Shown here: in pieces, positions 5,440 to 11,052 of the stretch | Layout of the letters: every line of letters begins with the position of its first letter | Position numbering within the stretch: the first letter of the stretch is position 1 | Assembly (NCBI GenBank): GCA_000438075.1 | Contig: FR903534.1 | Span: forward strand, 1 to 11,052 | Source of the DNA: Clostridium sp. CAG:609 | GTDB taxonomy: Bacteria > Bacillota_I > Bacilli_A > RF39 > UBA660 | DNA length: 11,052 nucleotides | Direction of reading: 5' to 3' | The notes under the pieces: model-generated | What the model was told of the DNA's origin: nothing | Database searches by the model: none | What the model saw: the letters and a program-made list of their open reading frames with translations, nothing else | Position numbers and translations under genes: made by a program

Positions 5440-6360
5440 TTACCCCATATCTGTTAAATCTACACCTTCACTAACAATTAAATCTTTAAATACTTCTTTA
5501 AATCTTTCTATTTCTTTAACCTTTACATCATCATAAATATTTTTAGCATTACAAATAGCTTTATAAAAATCTTTAATAGTTACTTGTCTTCTATTGTCAT
5601 ATAAAGCATATGTAAAAGCATTAGCAACTATTGTCAAACATATATCTGGATATCTACTGGCAATTTCATAAACTCTTTTATATTCATCAGTCATTTCCAC
5701 TATAAAAGACATAATCTTTTCAGTTATAAATGGTTGATAATTAATTTTAACTCCAATTTGCTTCTCTAACTTAGGTATTGTTCCCATTAATATTTTAACA
5801 ACAGTTTTTTTATCAGCTTCTAAAACATCAATTTTTTGAAATCTTCTTAAAAAAGCTCTATCCCTTAAAATATATTGTTCATATTCTTCTGTTGTAGTTG
5901 CACCAATCATCTTAATTTGACCACGATCTAATCCAGCTTTAAGCATATTTGCAAAATCCATACCTCCAGCTTTATTAACAAGCAAATGAGTTTCATCAAT
6001 AAAAATAATTGTATTAAGTCTATCAGATAATTCTCTTACTAATAAATCAATTCTATTTTCAATATTACCTTCACTCATAGTTTCACCAATTAAACTTGTA
6101 ATATTTACTTTAATCAAAGAATAATTCTTTAAAGCATCAGGTACCATTCCCTTTTGAATACGATATGCAATACCTTCTACAATGGCAGTTTTCCCAATAC
6201 CAGGTTTACCAACAAGTAATGCACTTTTTTCAGGTGTAAGCAAAGTTAAAATAACTTGTTTTATTTCATTATCTCTACCAATCGCTGGATCTGTTATATA
6301 CTCTTTTGTTGTTAAATCAACTCCATAACGCTCCAACATACTTATTTTTTCATTATTCAT
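5440..6360 (-). CDS. Single-ring AAA+ ATPase resembling the D1 module of ClpA/B/C
   Basis: 306 residues. It opens with LERYGVDLTT and PAIGRDNEI, the linker and start of a Clp D1 module. It has Walker A GKPGIGKTA (51-59), Walker B IIFIDE (118-123), sensor 1 IGATTTEEY (152-160) and DRAFLRRF (167-174) with the arginine finger. A C-terminal lid with RYPDICLT (236-243) corresponds to the sensor-2 region. The Clp N-domain, the middle domain, the D2 ring and any ClpP-docking loop are absent, so it is unlikely to be a protease unfoldase in the ordinary sense. It is more likely a remodelling ATPase with its own substrate, which cannot be named. ATG 6360 is chosen; it overlaps the glycosyltransferase stop by 8 nt and AAAGG lies about 10 nt upstream. 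Confidence 0.88.
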   Translation of the reverse strand: MNNEKISMLERYGVDLTTKEYITDPAIGRDNEIKQVILTLLTPEKSALLVGKPGIGKTAIVEGIAYRIQKGMVPDALKNYSLIKVNITSLIGETMSEGNIENRIDLLVRELSDRLNTIIFIDETHLLVNKAGGMDFANMLKAGLDRGQIKMIGATTTEEYEQYILRDRAFLRRFQKIDVLEADKKTVVKILMGTIPKLEKQIGVKINYQPFITEKIMSFIVEMTDEYKRVYEIASRYPDICLTIVANAFTYALYDNRRQVTIKDFYKAICNAKNIYDDVKVKEIERFKEVFKDLIVSEGVDLTDMG

Positions 6361-7447
6361 TATCTTCACATCCTTTATAATTTTCTATTACATAATCAAC
6401 TAAATCTTTAGCACTATTTCTATTTATATATTTAGCTTGATTATTAATCATTTCTTCTTGTAATGTTTTATCAAGAAGTATTTTTTTAGTTAAACTAACT
6501 ACTTCATCTAAAGTTTTTGCTCGCACTGCCATTTTATTATTTTCAAAAAATGAAGCATTATAATTTTCAACCCCAGGTATTGGCATCATTAACACAAATG
6601 GCTTTCTCATCATAGTAATCTCTGTTGATGTAAGTCCTCCAGGTTTTGCAATTATTACATTTGCTTTGTTCATATATTCATTCATATTATTAATAAAACC
6701 TTTTACTATTAAATTATCATTATCTATAGAATCTAATTTATTTTTAAGTTCAATATTACTTCCACATACAGTCACTAAATAAGCATCGATATCATTAAGT
6801 ATCTTTAAAACGCAATTTTCCATTTCACCAAAACCCATACTACCTGATGTAAGTAAAATAATATCTTTATCACTTGGTAAATCTAAATTATTTTTCACTT
6901 CAAAAAAACTTGATGCAACAGGTATACCTATAGGTAATAAAACATCTTTATTTATTCCTTTTTCTACAAATCTATCTATTAACTTATTACTTGGAATAAC
7001 AAATACATCAGGATTAGTTTCATTCCAAAAAGGAATACATTCATAATCTGTAGCAACATTAATAAACTTAATATTTCTTTTTTTCTTAAGTTCCGTTAAA
7101 GCCATACAAGGAAATACATGTGTACCTATTGCTAAATCATAACTATTATCAAGTAAAAATTTATCTAATTTTTTAACAACCATTTTATTAAAACCATACA
7201 CAGGACTCTTTATTCCTGTTTTATTATAAAGCTCTCCAAGTTTATATACTGTTTTAAAAATATTACCATTGCCTTTCGTAGAACCCAAATATAATTTTTC
7301 AGCTCTACCACTTGCTTTATCTCCAGCTAGAAGCATATAATCTTCTACATCAGCATGAATACCATACTTATTAAATTCTTCAGCAATATATTTTGCACAA
7401 CTATTATGTCCCCCACCTGTACTACAAGTAAAAACTACTATTTTCAT
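6353..7447 (-). CDS. UgtP-like diacylglycerol glycosyltransferase (GT28 / MGDG synthase family)
   Basis: A 364-residue GT-B enzyme at the inner membrane face, expected to move glucose or galactose from a UDP-sugar to diacylglycerol to make glycolipids or lipoteichoic-acid anchors. The N-terminal Rossmann domain begins MKIVVFTCSTGGGHN (1-15) with the family GGGH loop, and VATDY (131-135) follows. The C-terminal domain has SGSMGFG (201-207) and the nucleotide-sugar motif KPGGLTSTE (268-276), then PGVENYNASFF (291-301). Length and motif order match UgtP and plant MGD synthases. The ATG follows directly on the stop of the membrane protein upstream, with GGGGTG as ribosome site, and the 3' end overlaps the AAA+ gene. 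Sugar donor and processivity cannot be read from sequence. Confidence 0.92.
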   Translation of the reverse strand: MKIVVFTCSTGGGHNSCAKYIAEEFNKYGIHADVEDYMLLAGDKASGRAEKLYLGSTKGNGNIFKTVYKLGELYNKTGIKSPVYGFNKMVVKKLDKFLLDNSYDLAIGTHVFPCMALTELKKKRNIKFINVATDYECIPFWNETNPDVFVIPSNKLIDRFVEKGINKDVLLPIGIPVASSFFEVKNNLDLPSDKDIILLTSGSMGFGEMENCVLKILNDIDAYLVTVCGSNIELKNKLDSIDNDNLIVKGFINNMNEYMNKANVIIAKPGGLTSTEITMMRKPFVLMMPIPGVENYNASFFENNKMAVRAKTLDEVVSLTKKILLDKTLQEEMINNQAKYINRNSAKDLVDYVIENYKGCEDNE

Positions 7448-8086
7448 TTAATCACCCCAACTATTGTTATACATATTTTTTAAATATTCTTTATTAAAAG
7501 TTTTATCTAAAACCTCTTCATATTTGTATTTTGCATCAATTCCTTTTTCCTTATCACGTGCTCTATTAATGGCAAGACCAGTAAGCATTATATCAAGAAC
7601 TAAAAATACCGTTAAAACTATTGCAATAGATTTACCTATATCTTTATCAATTTTATCAATTAACTTTATTAAATTCGGATATATTAGTTTAATCCATACA
7701 ATTGCAAGAAAACCCCAGAAAAGTGAATATCTAACACAAATTCTTCCATTTAGATTTAGTGGTTTTTTCGAATAATCCCAAGCAGTAAAACCTAGAACCA
7801 ATTCCATTCCAAAGCTCATTATGTATTCTAAAACTGAACCACCAATAAAACCAATTAAAAATATTTTCCACCATTTTGCATCCTTATATTTATATAAGAG
7901 AACTGATAAAGTTAAGGCACCTAAGCCATACGCCATATTAAAAGGACCAATCACCACAGCAGAATGGTTGATAAAATAACCTCTTTTTAAAAAAGAAAAT
8001 ATCACTTCAACTACCCAACCAAATACTGAACCAATAATAAATATCCAAAAAAGATAATAAATCTGGTTAACATTCTTTTTACTCAT
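7448..8086 (-). CDS. CmpB-family membrane protein (putative ABC-transporter type IV permease)
   Basis: 212 residues with about five hydrophobic segments. The family features are GSVFGWVVEVIF (19-30), IGPFNMAYGLGA (46-57) and, after GGSVLEY, the stretch MELVLGFTAWDYS with KPLNLNGRICVRYSLFWG. This matches the ABC_trans_CmpB (formerly DUF1113) family, which is widespread in Firmicutes and whose transport role is unproven. No ATPase partner is encoded here. The basic C-terminal tail is predicted cytoplasmic. It is the first gene of the four-gene operon, starting only about 10 nt from the predicted transcription start with a weak ribosome site (GATGTAGT). It overlaps or abuts the glycosyltransferase, so a membrane-lipid or envelope role is a reasonable inference. 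Confidence 0.85.
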   Translation of the reverse strand: MSKKNVNQIYYLFWIFIIGSVFGWVVEVIFSFLKRGYFINHSAVVIGPFNMAYGLGALTLSVLLYKYKDAKWWKIFLIGFIGGSVLEYIMSFGMELVLGFTAWDYSKKPLNLNGRICVRYSLFWGFLAIVWIKLIYPNLIKLIDKIDKDIGKSIAIVLTVFLVLDIMLTGLAINRARDKEKGIDAKYKYEEVLDKTFNKEYLKNMYNNSWGD

Positions 8087-8102
8087 ACTACATCACAATT
8101 AA

Positions 8103-8131
8103 ATTATACCAAAACAAACCAAAAAACAGAA
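8103..8131 (-). promoter_or_regulatory. Promoter of the four-gene operon
   Basis: On the minus strand, TGGTATAAT gives a consensus extended -10 (TATAAT at 8103-8108). The -35 position 17 bp upstream holds only TTCTGT, inside the preceding terminator. The predicted start near 8096 leaves a leader of about 10 nt. Confidence 0.6.
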
Positions 8132-8149
8132 GACCTAATTGCTTCTGTT
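8121..8149 (-). terminator. Terminator of the M32 carboxypeptidase gene
   Basis: AACAGAAG (8149-8142) pairs with CTTCTGTT (8132-8125) over 8 bp around a 9-nt loop, followed by a T-run (8121-8126). The gene's TAG stop (8135-8137) is in the loop. Confidence 0.85.
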
Positions 8150-9592
8150 ATCATATTTTTTTAAAAAATAATTAATAATTGGTTTAGTATCTATTTTTTC
8201 AAATCCTAGATTTTTTAAAACTTCCAAAGAATTATAACATCCACCATTAACATAAATATTTTTAATTAAGTAATCTGTTATCTTTTTAATTTCTCCATTT
8301 TTAAGTATTTCATTGACATCACCTAAGTCTCTTTGTAAAGCTTCTAAAAACATTCCATCGTAAATAGTACCAAGTAAATAAGATGGGAAATAACCAAATT
8401 CACCTTCTGACCAATGAACATCTTGAAGAATTCCATCACTATCACTCAAAGGTTTTACACCTAAATACTTCATCATTAATTCATTCCATACATTAGGTAA
8501 TTCATCTACACTTATTTTGTCATTAAACAAATCTCTTTCTATTTCATATCTTATTATAATGTGCATAACATATGTTAGTTCATCAGCTTCAGTTCTAATT
8601 AAACTAGCACTTGTTGTATTTAACATTTGACAAAATTCATCAATATTTACATCTAACCTTAACATTTTCTTTACAACATCATAAATTGGTATCCAAAAGT
8701 TTTTGTTTCTACCAAGGATATTTTCATAAAATCTAGATTGACCTTCATGTAAACCAAATAATCCAATATTAACAATTCCGTATTTATAAAGTGTTTTATT
8801 TACATTTTGTTCAAAAATACCATGTCCACCTTCATGAATGATTGTGGAAACAAAATCAACCGGATCATCACCATGTTTAAAAGCAATTCTTACATCATTA
8901 TTACCAATTTTTTCAGTAAAACCATGCGGGTATATACCTAAAGCGCCACGATTATTATCAAAACCAATATAATTTAGTAAATATTTTGCAGTATCAACAA
9001 GTTCACTTTCATTATATTTGATTGACAACTTTTTCTTATTCTTTTTACCAGGCATAATTGGAATTAATGCATTCTTTAATTCATTAAATAATTTATCTAT
9101 TACTTCACTTGTTATACCACTTTCAAATTCATTAAGCATCGTATCATATAAATTTTTACCATCACTTATATAACCATAATATTCTTTAGTTAAATTGATA
9201 ACTTTCTTTAAATATGGTTTAAACATTTCATAATCATTATTATCTTTTGCTTTTTCCCACATAACATTGCTTTTATTTAAGTATTTTTGATAATTAACAA
9301 AAAATTCACTAGGTATTTTTTTAAATTTAACTAAATCTTTATATAAATCATTAATATATCTTTTCTCTATCTCAGATAAATTATCAAATTCATTTTCTAT
9401 AACGTTCTTTAATAAAGACTCATACTCATTGCTTGTATTTAATTTAAATAATTTTTCATCTAAAGATCCAATTACTTCGATTAAATCATCTTTACTTTCA
9501 ACTGGTGCATTAACTCTAAGTTCCCAGTTAAGCAAATTCAAAGTATACTCTAAGTTTTTAATATCATTTAAATAATTTATTAAATTATCCAT
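8135..9592 (-). CDS. Carboxypeptidase Taq, metallopeptidase family M32
   Basis: A cytoplasmic zinc metallocarboxypeptidase that removes C-terminal residues from peptides with broad specificity. At 485 residues it is close to the family norm of about 500. The zinc motif is HEGGH (253-257). Glu283 in LHEGQSRFYEN (281-291) is the third ligand, 29 residues after the catalytic Glu254, the same spacing as in the Pyrococcus enzyme. Upstream, YPHGFTEKIG and DVRIAF match conserved strands, and downstream DVHWSEGEFGYFPSYLLG is the typical substrate-site block with PSY. No signal peptide is seen. The ATG follows AAGGAG by 8 nt. It is flanked by terminators on both sides, so it is probably monocistronic; no clear promoter was found in the short gap behind the tRNA-Leu terminator. 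Confidence 0.95.
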   Translation of the reverse strand: MDNLINYLNDIKNLEYTLNLLNWELRVNAPVESKDDLIEVIGSLDEKLFKLNTSNEYESLLKNVIENEFDNLSEIEKRYINDLYKDLVKFKKIPSEFFVNYQKYLNKSNVMWEKAKDNNDYEMFKPYLKKVINLTKEYYGYISDGKNLYDTMLNEFESGITSEVIDKLFNELKNALIPIMPGKKNKKKLSIKYNESELVDTAKYLLNYIGFDNNRGALGIYPHGFTEKIGNNDVRIAFKHGDDPVDFVSTIIHEGGHGIFEQNVNKTLYKYGIVNIGLFGLHEGQSRFYENILGRNKNFWIPIYDVVKKMLRLDVNIDEFCQMLNTTSASLIRTEADELTYVMHIIIRYEIERDLFNDKISVDELPNVWNELMMKYLGVKPLSDSDGILQDVHWSEGEFGYFPSYLLGTIYDGMFLEALQRDLGDVNEILKNGEIKKITDYLIKNIYVNGGCYNSLEVLKNLGFEKIDTKPIINYFLKKYDNRSN

Positions 9593-9636
9593 AACTCCAT
9601 CTCCTTATTAATATTGTTCAAAAATAATCTAATATA

Positions 9637-9662
9637 CAAAAAAAACTGAGTCTCCCCAGTTT
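9637..9662 (-). terminator. Terminator of the tRNA-Leu/intron transcript
   Basis: On the minus strand, AAACTGGG (9662-9655), a GAGA tetraloop and CTCAGTTT (9650-9643) form an 8-bp stem with one G.U pair, followed by T residues. It starts 11 nt after the encoded CCA of tRNA-Leu. Confidence 0.85.
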
Positions 9663-9726
9663 AATTTCAATATGGTGCCCAAGGCCGGACTTGAACCGGC
9701 ACGAGCTTTAACACTCGCAGGATTTT

Positions 9727-10415
9727 CGTACCACTATAACTTTCGTTACCAAACAAAATTGTTTGTAGTCTGGACTTTCTCTTTACCATATCATATGACT
9801 TAGGTATTGCCCGTCAAGTCTCTACACCTTATTTACGATTTCTATAATTATCAGTAAGTGCATGACAATTAGGACACAACAATTTTAAATTTTCAAATGA
9901 ATTGTCCTTATTATCACCATTAATATGATGTAATTCCAAAGGAATATCAACACCATTCCACTTTTCCAAACCACAAGCTTCACATTTTAAAGGTTTTAAC
10001 TTATCTCTTAAAATTCGTTTCTTAAGCTTATAGCTATTTATAGGAATTTCATTATTAAAATATTTTTCAATTGGTTTTACATCAGCTGGAGTATTATTTA
10101 CATTCCAACCTTGACCTAAAAAGTGACTCGTATCAATATGATATAAATTAATATACTTATCAAGAACACGATAATTACCACCATAAGGTTTCAAATTCAA
10201 CTTAATTAAACATTCGCGTTTACTTCTAGAATTATTAACCACATCGGCGATTTCACTTTTACAATATTTTAATTTCAAAATCCCCTCCGTAAATCTTGGC
10301 TCGGGATTGCCATCAGCGTTATCTGTAAGGTTTCCCCGAATTTGAGCAAATTCACATAATCGATTTCTTAGATTAGTGCTCAAGCCCTTCCCAATATATA
10401 TTAGTAAGAGGGCCT
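9727..10415 (-). mobile_element. Group I intron (IC3-like) in tRNA-Leu(UAA), 689 nt
   Basis: The self-splicing core is readable. P1: exon CTT plus intron AGGCCCT pairs with AGGGCTTGAG, placing the required U.G at the 5' splice site. P3: TTGCTC (10349-10344) pairs with GGGCAA (9812-9807). P4: from TTCGGGGAAACC and ATCCCGAGCC, the P and Q elements. P6 extension: ATTTACG (10294-10288) pairs with CGTAAAT (9837-9831). P7: GACTT in the R element GAGACTTGACGGG pairs with AAGTC in the S element AAAGTCC. P8: TACC/GGTA. P9 hairpins: CAAACA/TGTTTG and one with a GAAA tetraloop. The intron ends in G (9727). Core motifs and site match the cyanobacterial and plastid tRNA-Leu introns. It carries an HNH gene in P6. 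Confidence 0.95.
9829..10278 (-). CDS. HNH endonuclease encoded inside the tRNA-Leu group I intron
   Basis: A predicted homing endonuclease that would cut intron-free tRNA-Leu genes. It has 149 residues. The N-terminal part is helix-turn-helix-like (SEIADVVNNSRSKRECLIKL, 8-27), then GGNYRVLDKYI and IDTSHFLGQGWN (48-59), a block common in phage-type HNH proteins. The C-terminal HNH domain has zinc cysteines C99/C102 and C135/C138, ELHHINGD with His117-His118, ENLKLLCPNCH and His139. No ATG exists in the frame. TTG 10278 is chosen because GGAGG (10284-10288) lies 5 nt upstream. The open frame extends further upstream to a TTG at 10383, but that part is the ribozyme core (P3-P6). The stop overlaps the 3' arm of the P6 stem. 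Confidence 0.9.
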   Translation of the reverse strand: MKLKYCKSEIADVVNNSRSKRECLIKLNLKPYGGNYRVLDKYINLYHIDTSHFLGQGWNVNNTPADVKPIEKYFNNEIPINSYKLKKRILRDKLKPLKCEACGLEKWNGVDIPLELHHINGDNKDNSFENLKLLCPNCHALTDNYRNRK

Positions 10416-10481
10416 AAGTCCTGTGCGTCTACCTATTCCGCCACTTGGGCAGGCACTGTCTTAACTAAATAAGACTACTTA

Positions 10482-10510
10482 AGTATAATATAAAACTCTA
10501 TCAATTTCAA
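10482..10510 (-). promoter_or_regulatory. Promoter of tRNA-Leu
   Basis: TTGAAA (10505-10510) and TATACT (10482-10487) are separated by 17 bp on the minus strand. The leader of about 25 nt to the 5' exon contains a short GTCTT/AAGAC hairpin. Confidence 0.8.
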
Positions 10511-10601
10511 GTGTTTTTTTAAATTTTTGATAAGAATGTGACAAAAATTATAAAGAATTAAGCATATTGCATAACATTTTTCATTTTTTTACTAAATATA
10601 G

Positions 10602-10631
10602 TTGACAAATGGAAGTGGAATTTGTTATAAT
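10602..10631 (+). promoter_or_regulatory. Promoter of the tRNA cluster
   Basis: Consensus TTGACA (10602-10607) and TATAAT (10626-10631) are 18 bp apart, with TGT forming an extended -10. The leader has a small ATGCA/TGCAT inverted repeat (10636-10657) just before tRNA-Ser. Confidence 0.85.
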
Positions 10632-10657
10632 CAGAATGCATTCAGAAAAAAGTGCAT

Positions 10658-10750
10658 GGAGGAATACCCAAGTCCGGTTGAAGGGATCGGTCTTGAAAAC
10701 CGACAGGTCGTGAAAGCGGCGCAGGGGTTCGAATCCCTTTTCCTCCGCCA
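10658..10750 (+). tRNA. tRNA-Ser (UGA)
   Basis: 93 nt with encoded CCA. The acceptor GGAGGAA pairs with TTCCTCC. Anticodon stem TCGGT/ACCGA encloses loop CTTGAAA, with anticodon TGA at 10694-10696. A long variable arm is present, as in class II tRNAs. First gene of the cluster. Confidence 0.97.
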
Positions 10751-10766
10751 ATTTAATATTTGATAT

Positions 10767-10844
<78 letters not shown>

Positions 10845-10845
10845 T

Positions 10846-10922
10846 GGTTCGTTAGTGTAGAGGCCTATCACGCTTGCCTGTCACGCAAGAGATCACGGGT
10901 TCAAATCCCGTACGAACCGCCA
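10846..10922 (+). tRNA. tRNA-Asp (GUC)
   Basis: 77 nt with encoded CCA, 1 nt after tRNA-fMet. Acceptor GGTTCGT/ACGAACC, anticodon arm CTTGC-CTGTCAC-GCAAG with anticodon GTC, T arm CGGG-TTCAAAT-CCCG. Confidence 0.97.
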
Positions 10923-10925
10923 TTT

Positions 10926-11001
<76 letters not shown>

Positions 11002-11014
11002 TGAAAACAAAAAC

Positions 11015-11032
11015 AAGCCTTCTTAGGCTTTT
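11015..11032 (+). terminator. Short inter-tRNA hairpin, possible weak terminator
   Basis: AAGCCT (11015-11020) and AGGCTT (11025-11030) pair around TCTT, with only four T in a row at the end. It lies between tRNA-Phe and the next tRNA start, so it may be a partial terminator or an RNA-processing spacer. Confidence 0.45.
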
Positions 11033-11034
11033 AT

Positions 11035-11052
11035 GCCCGATTAGCTCAGTCG
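11035..11052 (+). tRNA. Start of a further tRNA, cut by the window end
   Basis: GCCCGAT followed by TAGCTCAGTCG matches an acceptor strand and the conserved start of a D arm. The anticodon is outside the window, so the amino acid cannot be given. Confidence 0.75.

Larger units (their letters stand above)
9673..10450 (-). tRNA. tRNA-Leu (UAA), split by a group I intron
   Basis: The 5' exon is 10416-10450 and the 3' exon is 9673-9726. Joined, they give an 89-nt leucine tRNA. The acceptor is GCCCAAG/CTTGGGC with A73 and encoded CCA. The anticodon stem is CAGGA/TCCTG with loop CTTAAAA and anticodon TAA. The long variable arm is closed by CGAG/CTCG, and the T arm is GCCGG-TTCAAGT-CCGGC. The intron interrupts the anticodon after U34. 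Without removing it the anticodon loop cannot form, so splicing is needed for a functional tRNA. A promoter lies upstream at 10482-10510 and a terminator downstream at 9637-9662. Confidence 0.95.

Noticed and set aside
7464..7775. 103-residue plus-strand open frame
   Set aside because: It lies wholly antisense to the CmpB-family gene, whose motifs and operon position are convincing; it shows no domain of its own.
10279..10383. N-terminal extension of the HNH frame up to a TTG at 10383
   Set aside because: These bases are the conserved P3-P6 ribozyme core, and a strong GGAGG site precedes the internal TTG at 10278.

Overview
The window is AT-rich and gene-dense. It looks like a low-GC Bacillota chromosome, perhaps from the uncultured gut Bacilli (RF39-like) or a neighbouring lineage. 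The evidence is a HrcA/CIRCE-controlled small heat-shock gene, a UgtP-type glycolipid glucosyltransferase, a CmpB-family membrane protein, tRNAs with encoded CCA ends, and strong sigma-A type promoters. The standard code fits: TGG is used for Trp, and one gene ends in TGA inside its own terminator. The lineage is inference.

Nearly all protein genes are on the minus strand, so transcription runs from high to low coordinates. 1-722 is the N-terminal part of an exported, SipW-type surface protein. 896-1381 holds a small unit: an acidic 75-residue protein followed by a decayed membrane-anchored protein. Its promoter sits just below four 23-bp direct repeats. 1565-1942 is an Hsp20 gene with its own terminator, a near-consensus promoter and a perfect 9-9-9 CIRCE operator. 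2088-3456 is a two-gene unit, a nitroreductase followed by a cation-diffusion-facilitator-like membrane protein that has lost metal ligands. A lone tRNA-His lies at 3552-3628 on the plus strand, convergent with a GGDEF-domain gene (3692-4531).

4592-8086 is a tightly packed four-gene operon: CmpB-type membrane protein, UgtP-like glycosyltransferase, a single-ring Clp-D1-like AAA+ ATPase, and a fusion of an ASCH domain with a transglutaminase-like domain. Adjacent genes overlap or abut, and the operon is closed by a terminator whose loop holds the last stop codon. 8135-9592 encodes an M32 carboxypeptidase.

The most striking element is at 9673-10450. It is a tRNA-Leu(UAA) gene split after U34 by a 689-nt group I intron of the cyanobacterial/plastid tRNA-Leu type. 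An HNH endonuclease reading frame is nested in the P6 loop of the intron. Divergent from it on the plus strand is a tRNA cluster: Ser(UGA), initiator Met, Asp, Phe, and a further tRNA cut by the window end.
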